A DNA stretch of 39,966 nucleotides from positions 1 to 39,966 of the forward strand of contig JAFMJK010000001.1 in the NCBI GenBank assembly GCA_017853515.1, read 5' to 3'. The stretch comes from Chthoniobacterales bacterium (GTDB taxonomy: Bacteria; Verrucomicrobiota; Verrucomicrobiia; Chthoniobacterales; JACTMZ01). A model generated the notes under the pieces. That model saw nothing but the letters and a program-made list of their open reading frames with translations, was not told the origin of the DNA and did no database searches. This document shows, piece by piece, positions 13,091 to 20,959 of this stretch (positions are counted from its first letter, which is position 1; every line of letters begins with the position of its first letter). A program made the translations under genes and the position numbers.

Positions 13091-15130
13091 ATGCCCGCCA
13101 AAGCGCCAGCGACAAAAAAGCCCGCCGCGAAAAAACCCGCGTCGAAGCCCGCGTCCGCAGCAGCCAAACCGGCAGCCGCGGGCAAGCAGGCTGCCGAGGC
13201 GAAACCCGCCAAGCCGAAGCCCGCGCCCAAGGCGCCCGTCGAGGTCGTCTCGCTCATCGACGAAAAACCGAAGAAGAAGGCGATCGTGGCCGACGCGGTG
13301 CCCGAGGTTGCTCCCGCCGCCGAGCTGGAGGTGACCGAGGACGGCAAGAAAATCATCAACATCAAGCCGCCCATCGTGGTCAAAGATCTCGCCGCGGCCA
13401 TCGGGCTGAAGCCCTTTGTCGTGATCAAGGATCTGATGGAGGCGAATATCTTCGCCAATCTCAACCAGATCATCGAGCCGGCCGTGGCCGCGTTGGTCTG
13501 CGAGAAACACGGGTTTGTTTTCGAGAAGGAGAAACGCCAAGCCGGCGCCGGCGTGCACAAAGCCGAGCCCGTGGTCGCGCCGCCCTCCGAGCCCGAGGTC
13601 GAAGTGGCCAAGGAGGAACTCGAAGCGCGTCCGCCGGTCATCACGTTCATGGGCCACGTCGACCACGGCAAAACCTCGCTCATGGACTTCATCCGCAAGG
13701 AGCGGGTCGCCGCAGGGGAGGCGGGGGGCATCACGCAGCATATCGGCGCTTATTCCGTCGAGCACGGCGGGCACAAAATCACTTTTCTCGACACGCCCGG
13801 CCACGCGGCTTTCACCGCGATGCGCGCGCGCGGTGCGAACGTCACCGACATCGTTGTCCTCGTGGTGGCCGCCGACGACGGCATCATGCCGCAGACCGAG
13901 GAGGCCATCAGCCACGCCAAAGCCGCCGGAGTGACCATCATTGTCGCGGTCAACAAGACCGATTTGCCCAGCGCGAATGTGGATCGCGTGAAGCAGCAGC
14001 TTCAAGAGCACGATCTCTCGCCGGAAGACTGGGGCGGCTCGACCATCGTTTGCCCGGTCTCCGCGACCAAGGGCACCGGCGTCGATCACTTGCTCGAAAT
14101 GATGGCCCTGCAGGCCGAAGTGCTCGAGCTCAAGGCCAGCCCGAAGGTTCCCGCCCGCGCCACCATCATCGAAGCCGAGATGGAGCCCGGTCGCGGTCCG
14201 ACCGCCACGGTCATCGTGAAGATGGGCACGCTCAAGGTCGGGCAGGCCTTCCTCTGCGGTTTGCAGTGGGGAAAAATCAAATCCCTGATCAATGATCACG
14301 GCAAACCGGTCAAAGAAGTCGGCCCGGGCATGCCGGTGAAAGTCCTCGGATTCGACGGGCTGCCCAAGGCGGGGGACGAGCTCATGGTCATGGATTCCGA
14401 GCGCGCGGCCCGCACCCTGAGCGAGGAGCGCCAGGAAGAGCAGCGCGCGGAAAAGTTGGCCGCCCCGCAGCGCGCCACGCTGGAGAGCCTTTTCGACAAC
14501 CTGGCCGCCGACCAGCGCAAGGTTCTGCGCGTCGTGCTCAAGGCCGATGTGCAGGGATCGCTCGAGGCGCTCGTGCAGGCTCTCGGCGATATCAACGCCA
14601 AGCAGATCGACCTCGATGTCATCCACGCGGCCGTCGGGCCGATCAGCGAGTCGGATATCCTTCTCGCCACCGCGTCCGACGCCATTGTCGTCGGGTTCGG
14701 CGTCAAGACGGAGAACAGCGCGGCCACCGCGGCCAAGCGCGAGGGCGTTCAGATCAAGCTCTACTCGATCATTTACGAACTCATCGACCAGATCAAAGAA
14801 GCCATGGCCGGCATGCTCGAACCGGAGCTGCGCGAAAATGTCATCGGTCACGCCGAGGTCCGCCAGGTCTTCGATCTGACCAAGGGCATGGTGGCCGGCT
14901 GCATGGTGACCGACGGTCGCATCGCCCGCACCGCGCGCGCCCGTGTGCTGCGCCGCAAGCAACCGATCTACGACGGCGGCATTTCGACGTTGCGGCGTTT
15001 CAAGGACGACGTGAAGGAAGTCCGCAACGGTTTCGAGTGCGGCATCAAGCTCGGCGATTACGACGAATACGAAGAGGGCGACATCATCGAGTGCTACACG
15101 CTCGAGAAAGTCGCCCAGAAACTCGAGTAA
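13091..15130 (+). CDS. infB: Translation initiation factor IF-2
   Basis: GTPase that places initiator tRNA on the 30S subunit and promotes 50S joining. At 679 residues it is a compact IF-2. The N-terminal 60 residues are a low-complexity Lys/Ala/Pro segment (KKPAAKKPASKPASAAAKPA), followed by an IF2_N-like domain (VVKDLAAAIGLKPFVVIKDL). The G domain has GHVDHGKT (188-195), GGITQHIGAY, DTPGH and NKTD. The C-terminal half has the domain II barrel, the IF-2 domain III (VLKADVQGSLEALVQALGDI) and the fMet-tRNA-binding end (EVRQVFDLTKGMVAGCMVTD, FECGIKLGDYDEYEEGDIIE). It begins 14 bases after nusA. Confidence 0.97.
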   Translation: MPAKAPATKKPAAKKPASKPASAAAKPAAAGKQAAEAKPAKPKPAPKAPVEVVSLIDEKPKKKAIVADAVPEVAPAAELEVTEDGKKIINIKPPIVVKDLAAAIGLKPFVVIKDLMEANIFANLNQIIEPAVAALVCEKHGFVFEKEKRQAGAGVHKAEPVVAPPSEPEVEVAKEELEARPPVITFMGHVDHGKTSLMDFIRKERVAAGEAGGITQHIGAYSVEHGGHKITFLDTPGHAAFTAMRARGANVTDIVVLVVAADDGIMPQTEEAISHAKAAGVTIIVAVNKTDLPSANVDRVKQQLQEHDLSPEDWGGSTIVCPVSATKGTGVDHLLEMMALQAEVLELKASPKVPARATIIEAEMEPGRGPTATVIVKMGTLKVGQAFLCGLQWGKIKSLINDHGKPVKEVGPGMPVKVLGFDGLPKAGDELMVMDSERAARTLSEERQEEQRAEKLAAPQRATLESLFDNLAADQRKVLRVVLKADVQGSLEALVQALGDINAKQIDLDVIHAAVGPISESDILLATASDAIVVGFGVKTENSAATAAKREGVQIKLYSIIYELIDQIKEAMAGMLEPELRENVIGHAEVRQVFDLTKGMVAGCMVTDGRIARTARARVLRRKQPIYDGGISTLRRFKDDVKEVRNGFECGIKLGDYDEYEEGDIIECYTLEKVAQKLE

Positions 15131-15147
15131 GGGCGGGGACCTGTTCC

Positions 15148-15173
15148 CTCAACCCTCATCTCTCAACTCACAA
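15148..15173. repeat. Heptanucleotide-periodic intergenic repeat (copy 2, opposite orientation)
   Basis: CTCAA, CTCAT, CTCAA and CACAA start at 15148, 15155, 15162 and 15169, exactly seven bases apart. This is the complement of the TTGAG heptads at 4499-4524. It sits in the 51-base gap between infB and rbfA inside a core operon, so it must be tolerated in the mRNA. Confidence 0.7.
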
Positions 15174-15181
15174 CTGTTTCC

Positions 15182-15538
15182 ATGAAGCACCGCTTGGTCC
15201 GTGTCGCCGAGATCCTCAAACGCGAGTTGAGCACGGTGATTCTTCGCGAGGTGCCCTCCGACGGAGCTCTGATCACGGTCAACGCCGTCGACGTTTCGCC
15301 CGACCTGCGCAATGCCACGGTCCATGTCGGCGTCCTCGGCACCGCCGCGCAGCAGAGGGATGCGCTGGGCCGCCTCGAGCAGCACCGTGCCGTGCTCCAG
15401 GCCGAGTGCGCCAAACGGGTCGTGCTCAAGTTCACCCCGCATCTTCATTTCCAACTCGACGAGTCGATCGAACGCGGTTCACGCGTGCTCGATATTCTCG
15501 ACGAACTCGGCGTCGAGGGGGAGGACAACGCACGATGA
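15182..15538 (+). CDS. rbfA: Ribosome-binding factor A
   Basis: Small KH-fold protein that binds the pre-30S subunit near the 5' helix of 16S rRNA and helps its maturation, notably in the cold. The 118-residue length is typical. The N-terminus KHRLVRVAEILKRELSTVIL, the strand ITVNAVDVSPDLRNATVHVG and the end VVLKFTPHLHFQLDESIERG are family hallmarks. It lies between infB and nrnA, overlapping nrnA by four bases (ATGA). Confidence 0.95.
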   Translation: MKHRLVRVAEILKRELSTVILREVPSDGALITVNAVDVSPDLRNATVHVGVLGTAAQQRDALGRLEQHRAVLQAECAKRVVLKFTPHLHFQLDESIERGSRVLDILDELGVEGEDNAR

Positions 15539-16527
15539 GCACGGGCATGGACGCGGATTTCACCCAGATCCGGCACAATCTCGACGCCGCCACGCGCATC
15601 GGCGTGGCCAGCCATGTGCGGCCGGACGGCGACGCCTACGGCTGCACCATCGCGATGGCGCTCCATCTGCGCGCGCTGGGCAAGGACGTCACGGTGTGGA
15701 ACGAGGAGGGGCTGACGGACAAGTTCCGCTACCTGCCGGAGTCCGGCATCGTCACGGCGCCCCCCGACCACGCGAAACACGATTTCGACGTTTTTATCGC
15801 CCTCGACACCTCGACCAAGGAGCGTCTCGGCCGTGTGCTCAAAGCGACCGGCAAGATCGGCACTTGGATCAATATCGACCATCACGTGAGCAACCACCGC
15901 TACGGCGATCTGGTTTACATCGACGACAGCGCGCCGGCCACAGGGCAGATCCTCTACGATTATTTCACCGCGGTCGGCGCGGAAATCACTCCCGCCATGG
16001 CGGCGAATCTCTACGCCGCGATTTCCACCGACACCGGGTCGTTCCAATACGAAAAGACGACACCCCACACTTTCCGCACCGCGGCCGCCCTCGTGGAGAA
16101 GGGCCTCGATGTGCAGAAATTGTCGCAGGCCATGTACGACAGCCATCCGCGCCGCCGCCTCGAGCTGCTCAAGTCTTTGCTCAACTCGGCCCGCTTTTTC
16201 GCCGGGGATCGTGTGGCCACCTTCAGCCTGGGTCTGGATACCGCGGCCATGTTGCGTGTTTTGCCCGAGGACAACGAGGGGCTCATCGATCATCTGCGGG
16301 CGGTCGAAGGCGTGCAGATCGCCGTCTTTTTCGAGGAACTGCCGGAGAACAAAGTGCGCGTGAGCATGCGCTCCAAAGACGCGCGCTACGACGTCTGCAA
16401 AATCTGCTCGCTGTTCGGGGGTGGTGGACACGCCCAAGCCGCCGGGGCCCGCATGACCGGACCGCTGGCCGACGCGGAGGAAAAAGTCATCGCGGCCGCT
16501 TGCCATGAGATCGGAATCGACAGTTGA
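15535..16527 (+). CDS. nrnA: DHH-family bifunctional oligoribonuclease/PAP phosphatase NrnA
   Basis: Degrades nanoRNAs of a few nucleotides to mononucleotides and can dephosphorylate 3'-phosphoadenosine 5'-phosphate. The 330-residue protein carries the DHH motifs in order: ASHVRPDGDAYG, IALDTS, the signature NIDHHVSNHRYG, and SDTG-like STDTGSFQYEKTTPHTF. The C-terminal DHHA1 domain ends in FGGGGHAQAAGARM, the RNA-binding glycine-rich loop. ATG 15535 overlaps the rbfA stop and follows GGGGGAGG. The gene overlaps truB by 23 bases. Placement between rbfA and truB is shared with other bacteria that lack the E. coli Orn enzyme. Confidence 0.92.
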   Translation: MSTGMDADFTQIRHNLDAATRIGVASHVRPDGDAYGCTIAMALHLRALGKDVTVWNEEGLTDKFRYLPESGIVTAPPDHAKHDFDVFIALDTSTKERLGRVLKATGKIGTWINIDHHVSNHRYGDLVYIDDSAPATGQILYDYFTAVGAEITPAMAANLYAAISTDTGSFQYEKTTPHTFRTAAALVEKGLDVQKLSQAMYDSHPRRRLELLKSLLNSARFFAGDRVATFSLGLDTAAMLRVLPEDNEGLIDHLRAVEGVQIAVFFEELPENKVRVSMRSKDARYDVCKICSLFGGGGHAQAAGARMTGPLADAEEKVIAAACHEIGIDS

Positions 16528-17227
16528 CGGAGTCCTGCTGGTCGACAAGGCGCCGGGGATGACCTCCCACGACGTCGTGGCCATCACGCGCCGCGTGCTC
16601 AACACGCGCAAGGTCGGCCATTGCGGCACGCTCGATCCGCTGGCCACCGGAATGCTCATCATCACCATCGGTCGGGGCACCAAGATCCAGGATCTCCTCA
16701 TGAGCGAGGACAAGGAATACGTGGGCACGATCCGGCTCGGACAGAACACGACCAGTCAGGATGCGGACGGCGAGGTGACCGAGGAAAGGCCGGTGCCGGA
16801 GTTGACCCGCGCGCAAATCGACGAGGCTTTCGGAAAATTCCAGGGAGATTTCTACCAGACGCCTCCCATGGTTTCGGCCATCAAGAAAGACGGTGTGCCG
16901 CTCTACAAACTGGCGCGCCAGGGCAAGACGATCGAACGCGAACCGCGTCTGGTCCACGTCTACGGACACGAGATCCTCAACATCGCGCTGCCCGAAATCG
17001 AGTTCCGTGTGGTTTGCAGCAAGGGGTTCTACGTGCGCACTTACGCTTATGACATCGGTCAGTTGCTCGGCTGCGGCGGTCACTTGAAGGCCCTGCGCCG
17101 CACGGCCTCGGGCAAGTTCCGCGTCGATGGTGTTTTGACGGTGGACGAACTCCGCACCCTGCCGCTCGATCAGGTGAAGGCGCGCATCATGAGCCTTCCG
17201 GAAGTCTCCCGTCTGCGCGGGGTTTGA
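16505..17227 (+). CDS. truB: tRNA pseudouridine(55) synthase TruB
   Basis: Forms pseudouridine 55 in the T loop of almost all tRNAs. In the 240-residue product, the N-terminal DGVLLVDKAPGMTSHDVV and the catalytic motif VGHCGTLDPLATGMLII (aspartate 44) are clear, as are KEYVGTIRLGQNTTSQDADG, FQGDFYQTPPMVSAIKKDGV (with the conserved PP and S-A-K-K) and FYVRTYAYDIGQLLGCGGHL. It is shorter than E. coli TruB (314) because the C-terminal PUA domain is largely absent, as in several other bacteria. It overlaps nrnA by 23 bases and is followed by ribF. Confidence 0.95.
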   Translation: MRSESTVDGVLLVDKAPGMTSHDVVAITRRVLNTRKVGHCGTLDPLATGMLIITIGRGTKIQDLLMSEDKEYVGTIRLGQNTTSQDADGEVTEERPVPELTRAQIDEAFGKFQGDFYQTPPMVSAIKKDGVPLYKLARQGKTIEREPRLVHVYGHEILNIALPEIEFRVVCSKGFYVRTYAYDIGQLLGCGGHLKALRRTASGKFRVDGVLTVDELRTLPLDQVKARIMSLPEVSRLRGV

Positions 17228-17232
17228 TCCGC

Positions 17233-18135
17233 ATGGAGGTCCTCCACGATCTCGGGTCGCTCGGGTCGCTGCCCGGGCCGGTCTATCTGGCCATCGGTAT
17301 TTTTGACGGCGTCCATCGCGGCCACCAAGCCCTCATCGAAGAAGCGCAAGCAGACGCCAAAAAAACCGGCGGCACCGCCGTGGTCATGACTTTCGAACCG
17401 CATCCCATGATGTTTTTCCAGCGGGCCGAGCCGCCGCTGAGGCTGTCGAGTCCGCGGCACAAGGAGTTGCTGCTGGAGCGGCAAGGTGTGACCCACCTCG
17501 CGGTGCTGCCCTTCGAGGCGGCGCGTGCCGGTCAGACAGCCGAGCAATTTGTCGGGGATTTGCGCGCGGCTTGCCGTCCGCTGGGCGGGGTGGTGGTCGG
17601 AGCCGATTGGAAATTCGGCAAGGGCCGCACGGGCGACGTGGCGCTGCTGGAAAAAATAGGCGGTTTCGAGGTGGACGGCATTCCCGCCGTGACCTTGGAT
17701 GGCGAAGTCATTTCCAGCACGGCCATCCGTCTGGCCGTGGCGCGCGGTGATCTGGCCTTTGTGGAGCGCGCGCTTGGTCGTCCCTATTCTGTCTTCGGCA
17801 AAGTCGTGCGCGGAAGCGGAAAGGGGCGGGACCTCGGGTTCCCCACCGCGAACGTCGACGCGGCCGGATACCAATTCCCGCCGGAGGGTGTCTATGCCGC
17901 GCGCGCCCGCTTGGCTGACAAAACATTCGAGGGAATAGCCAATCTCGGCATCCGGCCGACCGTGTCCCTGGACCCGAAGCGCGTTCTGGAAATCCACCTG
18001 TTCGAATTTTCGGGCGACCTCTACGGCATGGAAATCGAAGTGGAGTTCCTGCGGTTTATCCGACCGGAAAAAAAATTCGCGTCTGTGGACGAGTTGCGCG
18101 CGCAGATTACGCGGGATATCGAAGCGGTGAAATAG
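17233..18135 (+). CDS. ribF: Bifunctional riboflavin kinase/FAD synthetase
   Basis: Phosphorylates riboflavin to FMN and adenylates FMN to FAD. The 300-residue protein has the N-terminal nucleotidyltransferase half (LAIGIFDGVHRGHQALI with the HxGH motif, VVMTFEPHPM, VVGADWKFGKGRTGD, ISSTAIRLAVARGD) and the C-terminal kinase barrel (VVRGSGKGRDLGFPTANVD, PPEGVYAARARL, GIANLGIRPTV). ATG 17233 is used; a TTG at 17224 overlapping the truB stop is an alternative. It is the last gene of the nusA operon. No FMN riboswitch was recognised. Confidence 0.95.
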   Translation: MEVLHDLGSLGSLPGPVYLAIGIFDGVHRGHQALIEEAQADAKKTGGTAVVMTFEPHPMMFFQRAEPPLRLSSPRHKELLLERQGVTHLAVLPFEAARAGQTAEQFVGDLRAACRPLGGVVVGADWKFGKGRTGDVALLEKIGGFEVDGIPAVTLDGEVISSTAIRLAVARGDLAFVERALGRPYSVFGKVVRGSGKGRDLGFPTANVDAAGYQFPPEGVYAARARLADKTFEGIANLGIRPTVSLDPKRVLEIHLFEFSGDLYGMEIEVEFLRFIRPEKKFASVDELRAQITRDIEAVK

Positions 18136-18190
18136 AAGAACCCGCAGAGTTCGCAGAGAGCAAGGAGGAGGCGGGGAGGGGAGACGAGGG

Positions 18191-18216
18191 ATGAAAACTG
18201 AGCTTGAAACCTGAGA
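18191..18216. repeat. Heptanucleotide-periodic intergenic repeat (copy 3)
   Basis: After ribF, the unit TGAAAAC-TGAGCT-TGAAACC-TGAGAGA puts TGA at 18192, 18199, 18205 and 18212 (steps 7, 6, 7). It resembles the copy at 28774-28798, which has exact seven-base steps, and more distantly the TTGAG copies. Confidence 0.55.
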
Positions 18217-18219
18217 GAT

Positions 18220-18293
18220 CTTGTAGCGGCGGCCTGCGACCCGCCGGAGCCATGAGGGGGAAGGCTCCGGCGGTCACAGACCGCCGCTACAAG
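18220..18293. repeat. 74-bp inverted repeat of the GTAGCGGCGG family
   Basis: Outer arms CTTGTAGCGGCGG (18220-18232) and CCGCCGCTACAAG (18281-18293) are perfect complements. An imperfect middle and inner arms CGCCGGAGCC/GGCTCCGGCG continue the stem to a loop of about 11 bases. It lies between the convergent ribF and pdxJ genes and could fold into a cruciform or a bidirectional 3' hairpin. A related but diverged element is at 33056-33115. Confidence 0.8.
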
Positions 18294-18307
18294 CGGGGAA
18301 CGTAACT

Positions 18308-18327
18308 CGTCGCCGGGGACGGCGACG
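18308..18327 (-). other. Hairpin directly after the pdxJ stop codon
   Basis: CGTCGCC (18308-18314) pairs with GGCGACG (18321-18327), loop GGGGAC. On the minus strand it begins at the base after the pdxJ TAG. The flanking GCTACA suggests that a GTAGCG-type repeat contributed the TAG stop codon itself. There is no T tract, so it is probably an mRNA 3' stabiliser rather than a strong terminator. Confidence 0.5.
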
Positions 18328-19074
18328 CTACAGGGGATATTCGGCGCAGATAGATTTCATCTGCGCGACTGCGGCGGCGAGTCCGGTGATCAAGGCGCGG
18401 GAGATAATGGCGTGGCCTATGTTGAGTTCCTCCAGGTGGGGAACCGCGAAGAGTTCGCGGACATTGGCGTAGTTCAGTCCGTGGCCGGCGTTGATGCGCA
18501 AACCGACGGCATGGGCGAGCTTGGCGCCTTCGATCAGGCGTTGCAGTTCGCGGGTGCGGTCCGGTCCTGTGGCGTTGGCGAAGGCGCCGGTGTGGAGTTC
18601 GATATACTCGGCTTTGAGATCAGCGGCGGCGCGGATCTGGCCCGGATCCGGATCGATGAAGAGACTGACCAGTGTGCCGGCGTCGTGGAGTTTGGTGATC
18701 GTGTCGGTTAGGGCATTCCGGTGGGTGAGGCAGTCGAGTCCTCCTTCGGTTGTCACCTCGTTGCGGTTCTCCGGAACGAGGCAGGCATCGTGCGGTTTTA
18801 CTTTCAGCGCGATGGCCACGATCTCCGGCGCGTTGCCCATTTCAAGGTTCAGCTTTGTCTTCAGCGTTTCTTTCAAGCGGAAGATGTCCGCGTCTTGGAT
18901 ATGACGCCGGTCTTCGCGCAGGTGCGCCGTGATGCCGTCCGCCCCGGCTGTTTCCGCAATCAGCGCGGCTTCGACCGGATCGGGTTCGACGAGGATGCTG
19001 TCCGGATCACGCGCGTAGCGCGCCTGACGCAGGGTGGCCGCGTGGTCGATATTGACGCCGAGGCAGAGCGGCAT
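18328..19074 (-). CDS. pdxJ: Pyridoxine 5'-phosphate synthase PdxJ
   Basis: Condenses 1-deoxyxylulose 5-phosphate with 3-amino-2-oxopropyl phosphate to make pyridoxine 5'-phosphate. The 248-residue TIM barrel shows LGVNIDHAATLRQARYA, the catalytic GADGITAHLREDRRHIQDAD, the lysine/glutamate strand LNLEMGNAPEI, PHDACLVPENRNEVTTEGGL, and phosphate-binding GLRINAGHGLNYAN and LEELNIGHAIISRAL. ATG 19074 lies two bases after the upstream DUF5069 stop. PdxJ shares the precursor DXP with ThiG at the window start, but the two are 17 kb apart. Confidence 0.96.
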   Translation of the reverse strand: MPLCLGVNIDHAATLRQARYARDPDSILVEPDPVEAALIAETAGADGITAHLREDRRHIQDADIFRLKETLKTKLNLEMGNAPEIVAIALKVKPHDACLVPENRNEVTTEGGLDCLTHRNALTDTITKLHDAGTLVSLFIDPDPGQIRAAADLKAEYIELHTGAFANATGPDRTRELQRLIEGAKLAHAVGLRINAGHGLNYANVRELFAVPHLEELNIGHAIISRALITGLAAAVAQMKSICAEYPL

Positions 19075-19076
19075 GG

Positions 19077-19532
19077 TCAGGCTTTGCCGCCGTAGGACAC
19101 GTAATCGTCGAGGTCGAGCCAGTCGAACCAGGTCGAGATATCGTCGCGCCCGGGTGCATTGTCCTTGTGCGTTTGGTTGAAAAATTCGCGCATTTCCACG
19201 CCGGACGGCGCGCGGTCTTCCATGTAGCGGGACCACAGATGGATCTCGTGCGGGCTGCGTTTTGCTCCCGCATTCTCACGGACCCACTCGAGCAGTGCGG
19301 TGTCGCCTAGCCCGGCATCGATCTGTTTCTTGAAAGCCTCAGGATCGACCGAGGTGAATTCGAAAAACTCCATGTCGAGCGGGCAGGCGTAGTTGAATTC
19401 GCCGTTGGTCCCGGCGAGGACCGCGCGGCATTTGTCGATGATGCGGGGCAGAAGCACGTAACCCCCCAGTCGCGCGCGGGTGCTGCGCGGCGGGCGCTTG
19501 GTCAAATCGGTGGGCGGTGCGACGCTGCTCAT
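19077..19532 (-). CDS. DUF5069 family protein
   Basis: A 151-residue soluble protein that I recognise as DUF5069: DLTKRPPRSTRARLGGYVLL, PRIIDKCRAVLAGTNGEFNY and CPLDMEFFEFTSVD, then an ALLEWVRENAG helix and an acidic, tryptophan-rich end (STWFDWLDLDDYVSYGG). The family has no established function to my knowledge and is common in Verrucomicrobiota. ATG 19532 was preferred to ATG 19544 because the family N-terminus follows closely; neither has a clear ribosome site. It sits between DUF2851 (31-base gap) and pdxJ (two-base gap) in a minus-strand operon. Confidence 0.8.
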   Translation of the reverse strand: MSSVAPPTDLTKRPPRSTRARLGGYVLLPRIIDKCRAVLAGTNGEFNYACPLDMEFFEFTSVDPEAFKKQIDAGLGDTALLEWVRENAGAKRSPHEIHLWSRYMEDRAPSGVEMREFFNQTHKDNAPGRDDISTWFDWLDLDDYVSYGGKA

Positions 19533-19563
19533 TGCGACGAGCATATTTTGCCCGCGAGCCGGG

Positions 19564-20907
19564 TCAAGAGGTCAGCCCCGCGACCAGTGCGGGAAAACGG
19601 CACTGCGCGCACTCGCCGTGATCGCGCAGACAAAAATCGGCGTAGATTTGCAGCAGGCCCTGATGGACGAAAAGTTTCCGCGGCAAGTTGCGAGGCAGCG
19701 TTCCCCCGAACAGCCGCGCCGAAACGACACGGAGCGAAGTGTTGAACGGCCCGGCGGGAAGATCCATCCATGCGGGTTCCGTGCCGCCGACCAGCGCGAG
19801 GGGCAGGGCGATGTTCGCGTGGATCTCGCGGATGCGGTCCGGTCCGATGAGGGCCAGGGTTGTCCTGCGTCGCGGACTGATCCAGGTCGTGTGATAAGAC
19901 CAGAACGGGTGCTCGAGAGGTCCGAGGACATTTTGCAAGCGCGGGAGATCCCCGGCTACCAGGGCCGATCGCACGGACTTCCAGCGGTTTGCCATTGCGG
20001 CGAGGGCGGCGATGCGCCGCAGCGGATGGTTCTGCGGCCGCACCCCGGCGAGGTTCCACGCGCGGCGGGGAAGGATGGAATTGCTGCGGGCGGCGCGGAG
20101 TTTCCACCAACTCGACCAGAGTTCGGCGACTTCGGTGCGCGCCGCGCCGGCCGGCGGCTCGGGCTTTTCAAGAAATCCGGCGACCCCGAAGAGGAGCGCT
20201 TCGCCGCGCGCCGAAGCGGCATCGGCTAGAGGAACGCGTTGGGCGAGCAATTGAAAAGGCAGTTTGTTGTTTTTGTAACCAAGGGCGACGGCGGTGGCCT
20301 CGAAGAGAGCGGCATCCGCTCCGCGCGCCTCGATCATGGAGCGGAGGAGCTCGCCTTTGCGCTCGAGCCGGCGTCGCGCGGCCGTGACCAGCAATTCCTC
20401 GAGGTGACCGGACGGGATCTCGCCCAAAGGTGCGGAGCACCGCCCCGGACGCGCCGCGGCAAAGCCGCTCCATTCCGCTTCGGTGGCTTCATGATCGGCA
20501 AGACAGATTTGGACGACCTCGCGGTTCGATGCGGTGCGCGAGAAGTGCCGCCGTGCCGGCCGATTGACCACCACATGAAGAACGACATCCTCGTAGGCCG
20601 GGTTGGTCGCGTGGCCGTGCTGCTCCCATCCGGATGCCGCGAGGTCGACCTCGATCGATCCGCGGTGTTCATTGCCGTCGATGCGAACGGAGGCCCGGAC
20701 AAAATCCGGCCCCGCTTCGCGATTCCATTGTCCAAAGTCGGCGACTCGCACCTTGGCTCCCGAGGCCGCGGTGAATTCCCGTCCGCAGGCCCCGGAAAAC
20801 CAGCGTGCCTGCCAAGCCAACTCGTTTTCCGGCGCCGGGGGCTGTTCGGCCACGCGGCCCGCGGGGTCGTGCATGGCCTGTTCGTAGGCGCGGCGAAGAG
20901 ATGTCAT
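19564..20907 (-). CDS. DUF2851 family protein
   Basis: A 447-residue soluble protein matching DUF2851. Characteristic segments are LAWQARWFSGACGREFTAAS, VRVADFGQWNREAGPDFVRA, GSIEVDLAASGWEQHGHATN, PAYEDVVLHVVVN, a middle helical part (LPFQLLAQRVPLADAASARG) and a cysteine-rich end (YADFCLRDHGECAQCRFPAL) that could bind a metal. The early GPDF...G.IEVD...W..HGH...Y..VVLHVV pattern vaguely recalls a nuclease-like core, but no activity is established. It is in a minus-strand operon between TIGR03790 and DUF5069. Confidence 0.78.
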   Translation of the reverse strand: MTSLRRAYEQAMHDPAGRVAEQPPAPENELAWQARWFSGACGREFTAASGAKVRVADFGQWNREAGPDFVRASVRIDGNEHRGSIEVDLAASGWEQHGHATNPAYEDVVLHVVVNRPARRHFSRTASNREVVQICLADHEATEAEWSGFAAARPGRCSAPLGEIPSGHLEELLVTAARRRLERKGELLRSMIEARGADAALFEATAVALGYKNNKLPFQLLAQRVPLADAASARGEALLFGVAGFLEKPEPPAGAARTEVAELWSSWWKLRAARSNSILPRRAWNLAGVRPQNHPLRRIAALAAMANRWKSVRSALVAGDLPRLQNVLGPLEHPFWSYHTTWISPRRRTTLALIGPDRIREIHANIALPLALVGGTEPAWMDLPAGPFNTSLRVVSARLFGGTLPRNLPRKLFVHQGLLQIYADFCLRDHGECAQCRFPALVAGLTS

Positions 20908-20959
20908 GGAGGAAATCGGAAATTTTAGATTTGAGAGTTCAGACGAGGAGCGCCGGCCT

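Noticed and set aside
12299..14962. Very long open frame (887 codons) on the minus strand across nusA and infB
   Set aside because: It is antisense to two unmistakable core genes. The translation is a low-complexity Asp/His/Leu/Gly mixture with no domain, as expected from GC-rich codon bias in the opposite frame.
17150..17232. FMN riboswitch before ribF
   Set aside because: ribF directly abuts truB, leaving no room for an RFN element, and none of its conserved segments is visible.
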